Part shown: positions 29,589-37,592 of the stretch, one piece after another | Layout: each line of letters begins with the position of its first letter | Position numbering within the stretch: the first letter of the stretch is position 1 | DNA from: Collinsella sp. TM10-22 | GTDB taxonomy: Bacteria > Actinomycetota > Coriobacteriia > Coriobacteriales > Coriobacteriaceae | Assembly (NCBI RefSeq): GCF_003466125.1 | Contig: NZ_QSOC01000001.1 | Location: 1-64,000 of the forward strand | Direction: 5' to 3' | DNA: 64,000 bases | Translations under genes and position numbers: made by a program | The notes under the pieces: generated by a model | What the model was told of the DNA's origin: nothing | Seen by the model: the letters and a program-made list of their open reading frames with translations, nothing else | Databases searched by the model: none

Positions 29589-30326
29589 ATGGATAACAAT
29601 TTTGACTTGATGCGCGCTCGCCGCGAGCAGATACTCGAGCGCTTTTATGCCGCGCTCGATCGCGCTGGGAGGCCCCACGATGCCGCGCGTTTGATTGCCG
29701 TGTCCAAGACCGTTGGCGTCGACGAGACCATCGCGGCCATTCGGGCGGGGTATCGCCATTTTGCCGAGAACCGCCCGCAAGAGCTCGTCCGCAAGCTTAC
29801 GGGTCTGGCGGAGCATCCGGAGCTGCCCGAGGTGCGTTTCGATATGATCGGCAACCTTCAGACTAACAAGATCAATGCGGTGCTGGGCTCAGCCGAGCTA
29901 ATCCATTCGGTGGGGTCGCTTCATCTGGCGCAGGCTATCTCGAGCCGTGCGACTCGTAAGATCGAGGCGGGCGAGCTGGTTGCTCCCCAGCAGGTGCTGA
30001 TTGAGGTCAACGTGAGCGGCGAGGAGTCCAAGGGCGGTTTTTCGCCCGATGAGATTCGCGCCGCCGCGGGTGAGCTTGCAGAGCTTGAGGGAATTTGCGT
30101 GCAGGGGCTTATGACTATGGCGCCCCGGGGGAATAAGGATGTGGCACGCCGCACCTTTGCGGGGCTTCGTGAGCTGAGGGATGAGCTGGAGGCAGCGCAT
30201 CCCGATTTGAACCTGCCTGAGCTTTCCTGCGGCATGAGCGAGGACTTTGAGCCTGCCCTTGAGGAGGGCTCTACGCTCGTTCGCCTGGGCAGGGTAGTAT
30301 TTAGCCCGGAGTTTGCAGTAAAATAG
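29589..30326 (+). CDS. yggS: PLP homeostasis protein, YggS/YlmE family
   Basis: 245 residues from the ATG at 29589, set by GGAGG nine bases upstream; the open frame upstream overlaps the phoU hairpin. The PLP-binding lysine lies in LIAVSKTVG near residue 40, followed by FAENRPQEL, DMIGNLQTNKIN and the C-terminal SCGMSEDFEPALEEGSTLVR phosphate-binding segment. It is a one-domain alanine-racemase-like fold without catalytic activity that buffers PLP. It belongs to the ylm cluster with sepF, yggT and divIVA. Confidence 0.94.
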   Translation: MDNNFDLMRARREQILERFYAALDRAGRPHDAARLIAVSKTVGVDETIAAIRAGYRHFAENRPQELVRKLTGLAEHPELPEVRFDMIGNLQTNKINAVLGSAELIHSVGSLHLAQAISSRATRKIEAGELVAPQQVLIEVNVSGEESKGGFSPDEIRAAAGELAELEGICVQGLMTMAPRGNKDVARRTFAGLRELRDELEAAHPDLNLPELSCGMSEDFEPALEEGSTLVRLGRVVFSPEFAVK

Positions 30327-30386
30327 GGCTCTGAAGTGCGCACTGGTTTACAGAGCGCCTGCACTAAACCGTGAGAGGACACAACC

Positions 30387-31112
30387 ATGGGCTTCCTTGA
30401 CGAGATTAAAAATAAGATGCACCTGGGCGGCCAGCAGGGTTACGACCAGGGCTATAGCCAGGATGACGACTACGGCTACGATGACGGCTACGACGACGGC
30501 TATCAGGGCGGCGGCTACAGTGGTGCTTCGGGCGAGGGCTTCTATACCCAGGACGAGCCGAGCAACGGCCTGCTGGGCCAGACGCGCCGCGGTGAAGCTG
30601 AGTCGGTTGCCGTGTATACGCGCTCCGGTCAGCTGGTCGGCGATGACTCGCGTCATGCAACGACGTACAATCCGCCGTCGCGTTCTCAGGATACGGTCAC
30701 CGGTGGCTATCGTCCCGGCGCCTACGACACGCCGTCGAGCTATGCCGAGAGCGCCCGTGCTCGCGCCGCGGCGCCTGCGCCCGCCCCTGCGCCGAGCGAC
30801 GCCTCGGCCTATGCGAGCAACATCATCAACGCCACGCCGCAGCTGCCTGCCTATGTCCTGCGTCCCGAGAGCTATGATGACGTTGAGACCGTTGTCCGTC
30901 GTGTGCGTACCAAACAGCCCGTCGCGCTGATTTTTGTCGGCGTTCGCACCGAGGTCGCCAAGCGTGTCCTGGACTTTAGCTATGGCTTTGCCTGTGGCCT
31001 GGGCGCTACGGTCAAAGAAGTGGGCGATCGCGTGTTCATGGTGCTGCCCGCCGGCTGCGAGGTCAAGGATTCGGACCTCAAGAAGCTTCGTGCCGACGGC
31101 TACCTTAAGTAA
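30387..31112 (+). CDS. sepF: Cell division protein SepF
   Basis: 241 residues. The N-terminal amphipathic helix GFLDEIKNKMHLGG would bind the membrane. A low-complexity Gly/Tyr/Asp linker (15-55) and an Ala/Pro-rich linker (about 120-145) lead to the DUF552 domain (ILRPESYDDVETVVRRVRTKQPVALI-like, about 155-235). SepF bundles FtsZ and anchors it; since ftsA is absent from the cluster, SepF is probably the main Z-ring tether. Its stop is followed in the same frame by yggT. Confidence 0.93.
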   Translation: MGFLDEIKNKMHLGGQQGYDQGYSQDDDYGYDDGYDDGYQGGGYSGASGEGFYTQDEPSNGLLGQTRRGEAESVAVYTRSGQLVGDDSRHATTYNPPSRSQDTVTGGYRPGAYDTPSSYAESARARAAAPAPAPAPSDASAYASNIINATPQLPAYVLRPESYDDVETVVRRVRTKQPVALIFVGVRTEVAKRVLDFSYGFACGLGATVKEVGDRVFMVLPAGCEVKDSDLKKLRADGYLK

Positions 31113-31133
31113 ACCCAAGACGAGGAGATTCTC

Positions 31134-31415
31134 ATCAACATCTACACCATTGTCCAGCTGGTCAACACGCTGTTCAACTTCTACTCCACGCTCATCGTGG
31201 TCTATTGCTTTATGACGTGGATTCCCATGAAGCAGGGCGGCCTGCTGCAGGATATCGCTGCAGTGCTCGATAGCGTCTGCGGCCCGTGGCTCAACCTCTT
31301 TCGTCGGTTTATCCCGCCGATGGGCGGCGTTGATTTTTCGCCGGTCGTTGCGATTATTGCGTTGCAGTTGGTGCAGAGACTGGTTCTGCAGCTTCTTATA
31401 GGTATACTCGTATAG
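31134..31415 (+). CDS. yggT: YggT family membrane protein with apparent non-ATG start
   Basis: About 93 residues if translation starts at ATC 31134, which lies 6 bases after GAGGAG (31122-31127). No ATG, GTG or TTG exists in frame between the sepF stop and GTG 31197, but starting at 31197 would cut the first membrane helix (VQLVNTLFNFYSTLIVVYCF). Two hydrophobic segments flank a loop with GPWLNLFRRFIPPMGGVDFSP, the YggT/YlmG signature. The protein is linked to membrane organisation near the division site. It shares its frame with sepF, so stop readthrough would give a fusion. Confidence 0.75.
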   Translation: MNIYTIVQLVNTLFNFYSTLIVVYCFMTWIPMKQGGLLQDIAAVLDSVCGPWLNLFRRFIPPMGGVDFSPVVAIIALQLVQRLVLQLLIGILV

Positions 31416-31476
31416 AACTGACTTAGTAACTTACGTCGGGCGTGTAGCGCCGAGGCGATGAAAAAGGAGACTTGTT

Positions 31477-32151
31477 ATGGCTATTACCCCTGCAGACATC
31501 CAGGCTCAGACTTTCTCTGAGGCCAAGCGTGGCTACGATCCTGCCGAGGTCGACGTCTTCTTGGAGACGCTGTCTTCCGAGGTTGACGCTATGCTCGCTA
31601 AGATCGTCGACCTTAAGGGCCGTCTGACTGCTACTGAGCAGCAGCTTGCCGATGCACAGGCTCAGCTTGCCCAGGCTCAGGATACCGCCGCCCAGGCCGC
31701 CCCTGCCGCCCCCGTGGCCGCTCCCGCCCCTGACTTCTCCGCTCAGGAGCGCCAGATTTCCGCTGCCCTGATCGCTGCCCAGCAGACCGCTGAGACCATC
31801 GTCAACGATGCCAATGAGAACGCTGAGCGTATCCGCAACGAGGCTGACGCCAAGGCCCGCGAGGTTATCCGCCAGGCTCTGACCGAGAAGCAGGCCGAGC
31901 TCGAGGAAATCGACCGTCTGAAGGCTTCCCGCGAGGAGTTCAAGGCCGAGTACCTCAAGCTCATCCAGCACTTTATGGACGACGCCCAGAACTCCTTCCC
32001 GGCCGACCTCATGGCCTCCACGCCGGTTGGTTCTGCCGCTTCTCCTGCGGTGACTGTTCCCGCCGAGCCGCTGCCCGTCGCCGATCCGGTTGTCCCCGTG
32101 GCCGATCCCTTCGCCCCGATCGACAACTTCGCTGCCGACGACCTGGACTAA
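31477..32151 (+). CDS. divIVA: DivIVA-family polar/septal coiled-coil protein
   Basis: 224 residues. The N-terminal domain ITPADIQAQTFSEAKRGYD with the following PAEVDVFLE is the DivIVA lipid-binding domain. A first coiled coil (about 35-70), an Ala/Pro linker (72-92) and a second coiled coil (about 93-165) follow, then a Pro/Val-rich acidic tail. It marks curved membranes and organises pole and septum. A good AAAAGGAGA ribosome site precedes it. TATACT at 31403-31408 may serve as a -10 for its own promoter. Confidence 0.92.
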   Translation: MAITPADIQAQTFSEAKRGYDPAEVDVFLETLSSEVDAMLAKIVDLKGRLTATEQQLADAQAQLAQAQDTAAQAAPAAPVAAPAPDFSAQERQISAALIAAQQTAETIVNDANENAERIRNEADAKAREVIRQALTEKQAELEEIDRLKASREEFKAEYLKLIQHFMDDAQNSFPADLMASTPVGSAASPAVTVPAEPLPVADPVVPVADPFAPIDNFAADDLD

Positions 32152-32181
32152 CATTCGGCCTACAATTTAGTGCCTAGAAAG

Positions 32182-32207
32182 GACCCGCAGCTTGCGGGTC
32201 TTTTTTT
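32182..32207 (+). terminator. Terminator after divIVA
   Basis: A perfect 8-bp stem GACCCGCA/TGCGGGTC with a 3-base loop is followed by seven T residues. Confidence 0.92.
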
Positions 32208-32241
32208 ATGACTGTGCAGGGTGTGCAGGGGTGCGCAACAT

Positions 32242-32280
32242 AAAAAACCGAGCCCTGCACATAGTGGCGCAGAACTCGGT
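32242..32280 (-). terminator. Terminator of the nitroreductase gene
   Basis: On the minus strand ACCGAGTTCTGC pairs with GCAGGGCTCGGT (two G-U pairs), followed by TTTTTT. Confidence 0.85.
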
Positions 32281-32327
32281 GAACGGGTGAGCGGTCAAGG
32301 GTAGGTTTTGCGGCATGTCCCAAAAAT

Positions 32328-32858
32328 CTACTTGAGGAGGAAGTCGGAGAGGGGAATGGTGCGGGCCTCTCGATGCTCGGGGTCGGCGATATGGTCGGCA
32401 GGATAGCCACAGACGAGCATGTGATAGGGATAGACACCCTCGGGCAGGTCGAACTGCTCACGGGCCACCTCAGGCTTAAAATGGCACACCCAGCACGTTC
32501 CCAGGCCCTGCTCGGTGGCCTCCATCATCATCTGATCACACACGATGGACGTATCGATTTCACTGGAATTCATCTGATCATACGGGCGCACCCAAGCATC
32601 ATCGGTAACGCTGCAAATGAGGAAGACAAGCGGAGCCCCAAAGATAGACCCATCACGAGCAAACCGAGGCTGACAAGCAGCAGCCTTCTCCAACAGCTCG
32701 GGCGTATCCAGCACCATCACACGAGAAGGATGATTATTACAAGCAGAAGGAGCAATCCGCCCAGCTTCAACAACAGCATCAATCACCGCCCGCTCCACAG
32801 CACGATCCTCAAACAAACGACAAGAATACCGAGAACGAGCCAAATCCAAGTAGCTCAT
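32328..32858 (-). CDS. Nitroreductase family protein (small FMN-dependent)
   Basis: 176 residues from the ATG at 32858, preceded by GGAGGG at 7 bases. FMN-binding features are SRYSCRLFEDRAVE (Arg pair near the N-terminus), GRIAPSACNNHPSRVMVL and the EQGLGTCWVCHF segment; the end HREARTIPLSDFL is typical. Such proteins reduce nitro or quinone groups with NAD(P)H. The 5' half uses T-ending codons (GCT, CGT, TCT, GTT) far more than neighbouring genes, while the 3' half matches the host, hinting at a mosaic origin. It stands alone. Confidence 0.85.
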   Translation of the reverse strand: MSYLDLARSRYSCRLFEDRAVERAVIDAVVEAGRIAPSACNNHPSRVMVLDTPELLEKAAACQPRFARDGSIFGAPLVFLICSVTDDAWVRPYDQMNSSEIDTSIVCDQMMMEATEQGLGTCWVCHFKPEVAREQFDLPEGVYPYHMLVCGYPADHIADPEHREARTIPLSDFLLK

Positions 32859-33039
32859 AACAAAGCCCTCCAAAGTCAACGAATCAATCCCAAGTCAACC
32901 AAAAAGGTACCCAAAGCAACACCCACCCAAACGCTCAGCACAGCCCCAAAGTATTCTTTCGAGCATCAAGGGCCGCATCAGCCAAGACCTCATTACACCC
33001 AAACCATCAGCCAAAGTTTCAATGGCGGTACGTAAGGGA

Positions 33040-33117
33040 GCGGGCCCGACCACTAATACCTTTCGAACGACTCTGCAAAGCAGCCGGAGTGAGAAAGGCA
33101 TTAGTGGTCGGGCCCGC
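33040..33117. repeat. 25-bp inverted repeat hairpin
   Basis: The 25-base arms 33040-33064 and 33093-33117 differ by one base. The interior pairs further (ACTC...GAGT, TGC...GCA), and outside the arms TACGTA-type ends match again (33028-33034 and 33129-33135). No U-run follows on either side. It lies between the nitroreductase and DUF47 genes, both on the minus strand. Confidence 0.7.
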
Positions 33118-33141
33118 GACCGGTGGGATACGTACAGCTAA

Positions 33142-33765
33142 TTAACTGTTCTTCATGACAATCGAATCCACGACATCGGCCACATTCTCACAGCAGTCGG
33201 CGCAGTACTCCAGGAAGGCATATACGTCACGCCAGGCGATGACCTCGAGCGGGTCCTTGCCGTTGACGTGCAGGTTGCGCATGGCGTTGATGTAGAGCTC
33301 GTCGGCCTCGGACTCGATGGTGTTGATCTGGATGACCAGTTCGCGCAGCGTTTTGGACTTGCGGTAGTTGGGCAGCTCGACCATCAGGTCCTTCATGGCG
33401 CGGCAAGCGTCGGTCACCTTGTGGGCGATGACGATGGCGTCGGGATGGATGCTCTGAATGTTGGTGAAGTAGACGCGCTGCACGACGCCCTCGATGCGGT
33501 CGAGCACGGTGTCGAGTGAGCAGCTCATCAGATTCAGATCCTCGCGCTCGAGCGGGGTGATAAAGGCGGTGAGCAGGGCGTCTTCAAGCTCGTGGTGCTT
33601 CTTGTCTGCCGCATGCTCAATGGCATGCATCTCCTCGAGCATATCGTGAATCTTCGCGGGATCGAAGTTCTCAAAAATCTGGGTAAGCAGCTCGGCGGCC
33701 TGGACGGCGAGGTCGGCGCAGGCGACGTAGTTGTCAAAGTAGAACGAATTGGGTTTCTTTGCCAT
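33142..33765 (-). CDS. DUF47 family (PhoU-like) Pit accessory protein
   Basis: 207 residues, predominantly helical, with the DUF47/TIGR00153 pattern: EEMHAIEHAADKKHHEL, ALLTAFITPLEREDL and LDTVLDRIEGVVQR in the first half, and NTIESEADELY with RDVYAFLEYCADCCENVADV in the second. These PhoU relatives are nearly always encoded next to Pit phosphate transporters and are thought to control them. The pit gene lies just upstream with a 67-bp gap. Confidence 0.92.
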   Translation of the reverse strand: MAKKPNSFYFDNYVACADLAVQAAELLTQIFENFDPAKIHDMLEEMHAIEHAADKKHHELEDALLTAFITPLEREDLNLMSCSLDTVLDRIEGVVQRVYFTNIQSIHPDAIVIAHKVTDACRAMKDLMVELPNYRKSKTLRELVIQINTIESEADELYINAMRNLHVNGKDPLEVIAWRDVYAFLEYCADCCENVADVVDSIVMKNS

Positions 33766-33832
33766 GGGTGGGTCCTTTCGAGGCGAAGACGGGTAGGCGA
33801 AGTGTTGCGGTCCGGATGGACACTCGGTTTGA

Positions 33833-34882
33833 CTAGAGGAACATCATGAACAGCTTGGCCATGAAAAAGCTGATGAGTCCGCAAGCGGGGAAGGTGAAGA
33901 ACCAGGTGAACATCATGTCCTTGACGACGCCGAAGTTGATGGCTGAGAGGCGCTTGACGGCGCCGACGCCCATGATGGCGCAGGTTTTGATGTGCGTGGA
34001 TGACACGGGGATGCCGGTAAGGGTGGCAAGTAGCAGGTTCGCGGCGCCCGCGAGGTCGGCAGAGAAACCCTGATACTTCTCGAGCTTAACCATGCTCTGG
34101 CCGACGGACTTGATGATGCGCTCGCCGCCCACGCTGGTGCCGATACCCATAGTGGCCGAGCACAGCAGCATAATCCAGATGGGGATGCCGGCATCGCCGA
34201 CGCTCGTCTGGCCGTTGGCGAAGGCCACGCCTAAAAAGAGCACGCCGATGAACTTTTGTCCATCCTGCGCGCCGTGCATGAAGCTCATGGCCGCGGCACT
34301 CGCGATCTGAGCGTATTTAAAGAAGACGTTGGCACGTCGCCTGTTGGCGGCGGCAAAAAGAATCGAGACGAGCTTGCACAGGACCCAGCCCATGACAAAG
34401 CCCAGGCCGATGGAGAGCGCCAGGCCGTAGATGACCTTCATCCACTCGTGGACGTTGACGCTGCTCGCGCCGCCGAGGGCGATAGCGGCACCGGTCAGGC
34501 CGGCGATAAGGCTGTGGCTTTGCGAGGTGGGGATGCCAAAACGCGACGCTGTGGCGCCGTAGACGACGATGGAGAACAGCGCCGCGCACAGGCACGCGAG
34601 CGCCATGGTGCTATTTCCGCCAAAGTCGACGATATGTGAGATGGTGTTGGCGACGCTCGCGTTAAAGTGCGTCATGATGAGCACGCCGAGGAAGTTGAAT
34701 GCGGCGCTCATGAGAATGGCAGCGCGGGCGGGCATGCAACGCGTAGTGACGCAGGTCGCGATGGCGTTGGGCGCGTCGGTCCATCCGTTGACGAAGATGG
34801 CGCCGAGCGCGAGAATCACGGTGACGGCAAGGACTGGGTTCGACACAAGTTGGCCGAGGAAGGTTGAGAACGTTACGTCCAT
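33833..34882 (-). CDS. pit: Inorganic phosphate transporter, Pit family
   Basis: 349 residues with about ten membrane segments and the two inverted PHO4 signatures: GWTDAPNAIATCVTTRCM near residue 35, and GAQDGQKFIGVLF in the second half. It imports metal phosphate by proton symport with low affinity. It forms an operon with the DUF47 gene and complements the high-affinity Pst system 5 kb away. The ATG at 34882 has no strong ribosome site immediately before it. Confidence 0.93.
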   Translation of the reverse strand: MDVTFSTFLGQLVSNPVLAVTVILALGAIFVNGWTDAPNAIATCVTTRCMPARAAILMSAAFNFLGVLIMTHFNASVANTISHIVDFGGNSTMALACLCAALFSIVVYGATASRFGIPTSQSHSLIAGLTGAAIALGGASSVNVHEWMKVIYGLALSIGLGFVMGWVLCKLVSILFAAANRRRANVFFKYAQIASAAAMSFMHGAQDGQKFIGVLFLGVAFANGQTSVGDAGIPIWIMLLCSATMGIGTSVGGERIIKSVGQSMVKLEKYQGFSADLAGAANLLLATLTGIPVSSTHIKTCAIMGVGAVKRLSAINFGVVKDMMFTWFFTFPACGLISFFMAKLFMMFL

Positions 34883-35095
34883 ATATGGGCTTTCTCGAAG
34901 TTTGCAGACACGTTACAAAAACATGATAAATCGTATCACCTCCTGCGGGTTTCTTTACCGAGTTCTGATGGGAGAAGTGAATTATTGGGTACTAAAATTG
35001 AATATTAGCCCTGTTGACCTCCGGTGTTCTTTTTGCTAACACGTCGTGCGGACGTGCGCATGCGGTCCGACACGCCAAAACCACAGCCTGTTCGC

Positions 35096-35125
35096 TTTAC
35101 AATATGCAAACATGCGTTCGATAAT
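35096..35125 (+). promoter_or_regulatory. Candidate promoter of a nearly leaderless gene
   Basis: TTTACA at 35096-35101 and GATAAT at 35120-35125 are 18 bp apart. Transcription would start at about 35131-35132, which is the ATG of the next gene. Confidence 0.5.
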
Positions 35126-35131
35126 AGGGGC

Positions 35132-35470
35132 ATGGAATATCGACAGGCAGATGGCAAAACTCGGCGCGTGCACAAGCAGTATGTGGACGTCGTGGCTCGC
35201 ATCCTCGCGGGCGGACAAGTCGTGCCGGTCACCGTCTGCTGGGTTGACGGTCGCTGCTTTACGATTGACGAGATTGTCTCGACCACTGGGTTTGGCCTGA
35301 CGGTTCACGGCATTCGTACGGCAACCTATAAGGTTCGTTTTGGCGGTCATGCGACCGAGTTGTATCTGGAGGACCAGGCGCACGAACGGCCGGACGGCTC
35401 GCAGACCCACGTGATGCGTTGGTGGGTCTGGGCGTTTGACCGCACGCTCGAGGGTGAGCGCCGCAGGTAA
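35132..35470 (+). CDS. Conserved hypothetical protein, 112 aa
   Basis: The product is not recognised. It is rich in beta-strand-like segments (VVPVTVCWVDGRCFTIDEIV, TYKVRFGGHATELYLED) and aromatic near the end (MRWWVWAFDR). No membrane segment or known motif is visible. The ATG at 35132 is favoured because the frame upstream has no ribosome site and a promoter ends 6 bases before it, so the mRNA may be leaderless. It is divergent from pit and followed by the Bax-inhibitor-like gene. Confidence 0.65.
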   Translation: MEYRQADGKTRRVHKQYVDVVARILAGGQVVPVTVCWVDGRCFTIDEIVSTTGFGLTVHGIRTATYKVRFGGHATELYLEDQAHERPDGSQTHVMRWWVWAFDRTLEGERRR

Positions 35471-35553
35471 GAGGGCGCGGCATTCGGGTACAATGGCAGG
35501 AATCTTGTCGCTTAAGGCGCTGCTGTCGCGGCGCTATCTGAAAGGACGAAAGC

Positions 35554-36249
35554 ATGAATGATATCCAGGGCTATCAGAACGGCCCCATCGAGACCGGTGC
35601 AAGCCGTGCCAAGGAGATGTCGCCGCGTGCGTACAACCTTGTCATGTCCGCCCTGATCTTTTTGGGCTTTTGCGCCATGGGTGCCGGCGCCTACTTTACG
35701 AGCACCATGGCGTTTGCCCGCATGATGATGAGCGGCGCCGCTTTGCCGCTGGTCTTTGGCTCGTTTATTTTGACCATCGTCGGCATTGTCATGATGTCGG
35801 CTGCCGCGGGCAAGCAGTCTGTGGGCCTGTCGCTCACGGGTTACGTGATCTTTGCGAGCACCTTTGGCCTGACCGCGTCGTTTGGCCTTGCCAACTACGA
35901 CCTGCCCACCATCAACACCGCCTTTATCGCCACCGCCGCCATCACCTTTGTCTTTGGCGCGCTGGGCGTGACCTTCCCCAAGTTCTTCCAGCGCGTGTAC
36001 GGCATCGGTTTTGGCGTTCTGCTTGCCACGATCCTGATCGAGATCGTGCTGATGTTTATGGGTGTTTCGCAGTCTATTACCGACCTGATCGTAATCGTGG
36101 TGTTCGCCGGTTTTATTGGCTACGACACCTATGTGGCCACGACGGTGCCGCCCACGCTGCCCAACGCCGTGCTCATGGCGTCCAACCTGTTCGTGGATAT
36201 CATCAACGTGTTCCTGCGCATCCTGAATATCCTTGGTCGTCGCGACTAG
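35554..36249 (+). CDS. Bax inhibitor-1/YccA family membrane protein
   Basis: 231 residues with about seven membrane segments after a 25-residue polar N-terminus. The family pattern is visible in GSFILTIVGIVMMSAAAGK, the YVIFASTFGLTAS stretch and the C-terminal acidic pair FAGFIGYDTYVA, the Asp that acts in pH sensing in BsYetJ. It may conduct calcium or protect against membrane stress. TACAAT at 35489-35494 may be its -10. A strong UUCG-loop terminator follows. Confidence 0.9.
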   Translation: MNDIQGYQNGPIETGASRAKEMSPRAYNLVMSALIFLGFCAMGAGAYFTSTMAFARMMMSGAALPLVFGSFILTIVGIVMMSAAAGKQSVGLSLTGYVIFASTFGLTASFGLANYDLPTINTAFIATAAITFVFGALGVTFPKFFQRVYGIGFGVLLATILIEIVLMFMGVSQSITDLIVIVVFAGFIGYDTYVATTVPPTLPNAVLMASNLFVDIINVFLRILNILGRRD

Positions 36250-36294
36250 CGGCGAGTTGCAGCGGTGCTTGCCGTGCGCGTAAATCAATGCGAA

Positions 36295-36321
36295 AGGCGG
36301 TCCTTCGGGGCCGTCTTTTTT
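36295..36321 (+). terminator. Terminator with UUCG tetraloop
   Basis: AGGCGGTCC and GGGCCGTCT pair around TTCG, followed by TTTTTTG. Confidence 0.9.
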
Positions 36322-36386
36322 GTACGCGGCGGGGTATCATGGATGGGAAAAGCCGATAACGGCAGCGACAGGAAAGGTGACCACTT

Positions 36387-37517
36387 ATGGCAGACGTCGA
36401 CAACAGGAACCGTAACCGCAGGACCGGCCGCGCAGGGCAGCCCAACCCCAAGCGCGAGGCCCGTGCCAAGGCCGCCGAGCGTCACGTGGCAACTGTGTCC
36501 GAGGCGTGTGCCAAGGATATCGAGCGCTCGCTTGCCGGCGTGCGCGAATTCGACGGTATGCCTGCCGGTTTTGTCGCGGCGATGAAGGCCAAGGCCCAGG
36601 CGGCTGCGGCTGCCGAGGAGCAGGTTGCCGAGGAGTCTGAGTCCGCCGAGGTCGAGGCCGCTGAGGTTGCGTCCGTCGAGACCGAGGTCACGGACGAGTC
36701 TGCGCCTGCCGAGGAACCCGCAGAGACCGAGTCCGCGCCTACCGAGGAGCCCGCTCCGACTCTGCCCGAGGTCACCGTGCTTGATGCCTCCGCCACGCAG
36801 GCCATTCTGGACAACGGCCGCGGCTATGCGCAGTTCTGCGACATGGCAGTGCTCGCCTTTGCCTCGTTCACCAACCCGGGTGGCGGCTACATCCAGGGCT
36901 ATCTGGGCCAGGAGGCTACGCTCTGCGCCGATTCGTATCTGTACAACGTGCTCGACAAGCAGCGCAAGTGGTATGGCGAGAACCGTCGCCGCAATATCAA
37001 CTGCGAGCTCTACCGCAACCGTGCGCTGGTAGTGCCTGCGGTGCGTTTTGACCGCAACCATGTGCATGCGTATGCCGATGTGATCGTGGCCGCCGCGCCC
37101 AATGCCAAGCGCGCACGCCAGGAGTACCGCGTGAGCGACGATGCGCTGCTGGACGCGCTGCGCGACCGTATCCGCTTTGTGCTCGCCATCTGCGACGAGC
37201 TGGGTCGCGAGAAGCTCGTACTGGGCGCTTGGGGCTGCGACAACAACGGCTTTGACGCCGAGGCCGTGGCTGAGCTCTTCCGCAAGGAGCTCGCATCGGG
37301 CGACTTCAAGGTCAAGCAGGTCTTCTTTGCTGTGCCCTCTACGCGCTGGGACGAGGACTTCGCCAAGTTCGAGCACGTGTTGGCAAACTTCCCCGAGCGC
37401 AACGAGGAGTCCTATGCCCAGGTTGCCGCCCGCGCTGCGGCCGCCCGTGCCGCCGAGCAGGCTCGGGCCGCTGCCGAGGACGATGAGGATGACGACGACT
37501 GGCGCAAATACTTGTAA
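36387..37517 (+). CDS. TIGR02452/DUF2263 protein, microbial PARG-like macrodomain with altered active site
   Basis: 376 residues. A basic N-terminal helix region (1-70) and an acidic Glu/Ala/Pro linker (75-128) precede the macrodomain-like part (130-345). The glycohydrolase loop is clear: FASFTNPGGGYIQGYLGQEA at 158-177. In characterised bacterial PARGs the motif is GGG-X(6-8)-QEE with the second Glu catalytic; here it is QEA (Gln175-Glu176-Ala177). LVLGAWGCDNNGFD corresponds to the family's GAWGCGVF segment. The tail is acidic (DDEDDDDW). It may bind ADP-ribose without cleaving it; this is inference. Confidence 0.8.
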   Translation: MADVDNRNRNRRTGRAGQPNPKREARAKAAERHVATVSEACAKDIERSLAGVREFDGMPAGFVAAMKAKAQAAAAAEEQVAEESESAEVEAAEVASVETEVTDESAPAEEPAETESAPTEEPAPTLPEVTVLDASATQAILDNGRGYAQFCDMAVLAFASFTNPGGGYIQGYLGQEATLCADSYLYNVLDKQRKWYGENRRRNINCELYRNRALVVPAVRFDRNHVHAYADVIVAAAPNAKRARQEYRVSDDALLDALRDRIRFVLAICDELGREKLVLGAWGCDNNGFDAEAVAELFRKELASGDFKVKQVFFAVPSTRWDEDFAKFEHVLANFPERNEESYAQVAARAAAARAAEQARAAAEDDEDDDDWRKYL

Positions 37518-37542
37518 ACTGTGCGCGTGATGCGACATGCCG

Positions 37543-37574
37543 AGCCGACGGGGGCTGCTCCCGTCGGCTTTTTA
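37543..37574 (+). terminator. Terminator after PARG-like gene
   Basis: A perfect 10-bp stem AGCCGACGGG/CCCGTCGGCT is followed by TTTTTATT. Confidence 0.9.
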
Positions 37575-37592
37575 TTGAGTGGGGAGCTTACG

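Noticed and set aside
30387..31415. sepF and yggT as one fused gene
   Set aside because: They share a frame but a TAA separates them, and SepF normally ends here; kept as two genes with readthrough only mentioned as an option.
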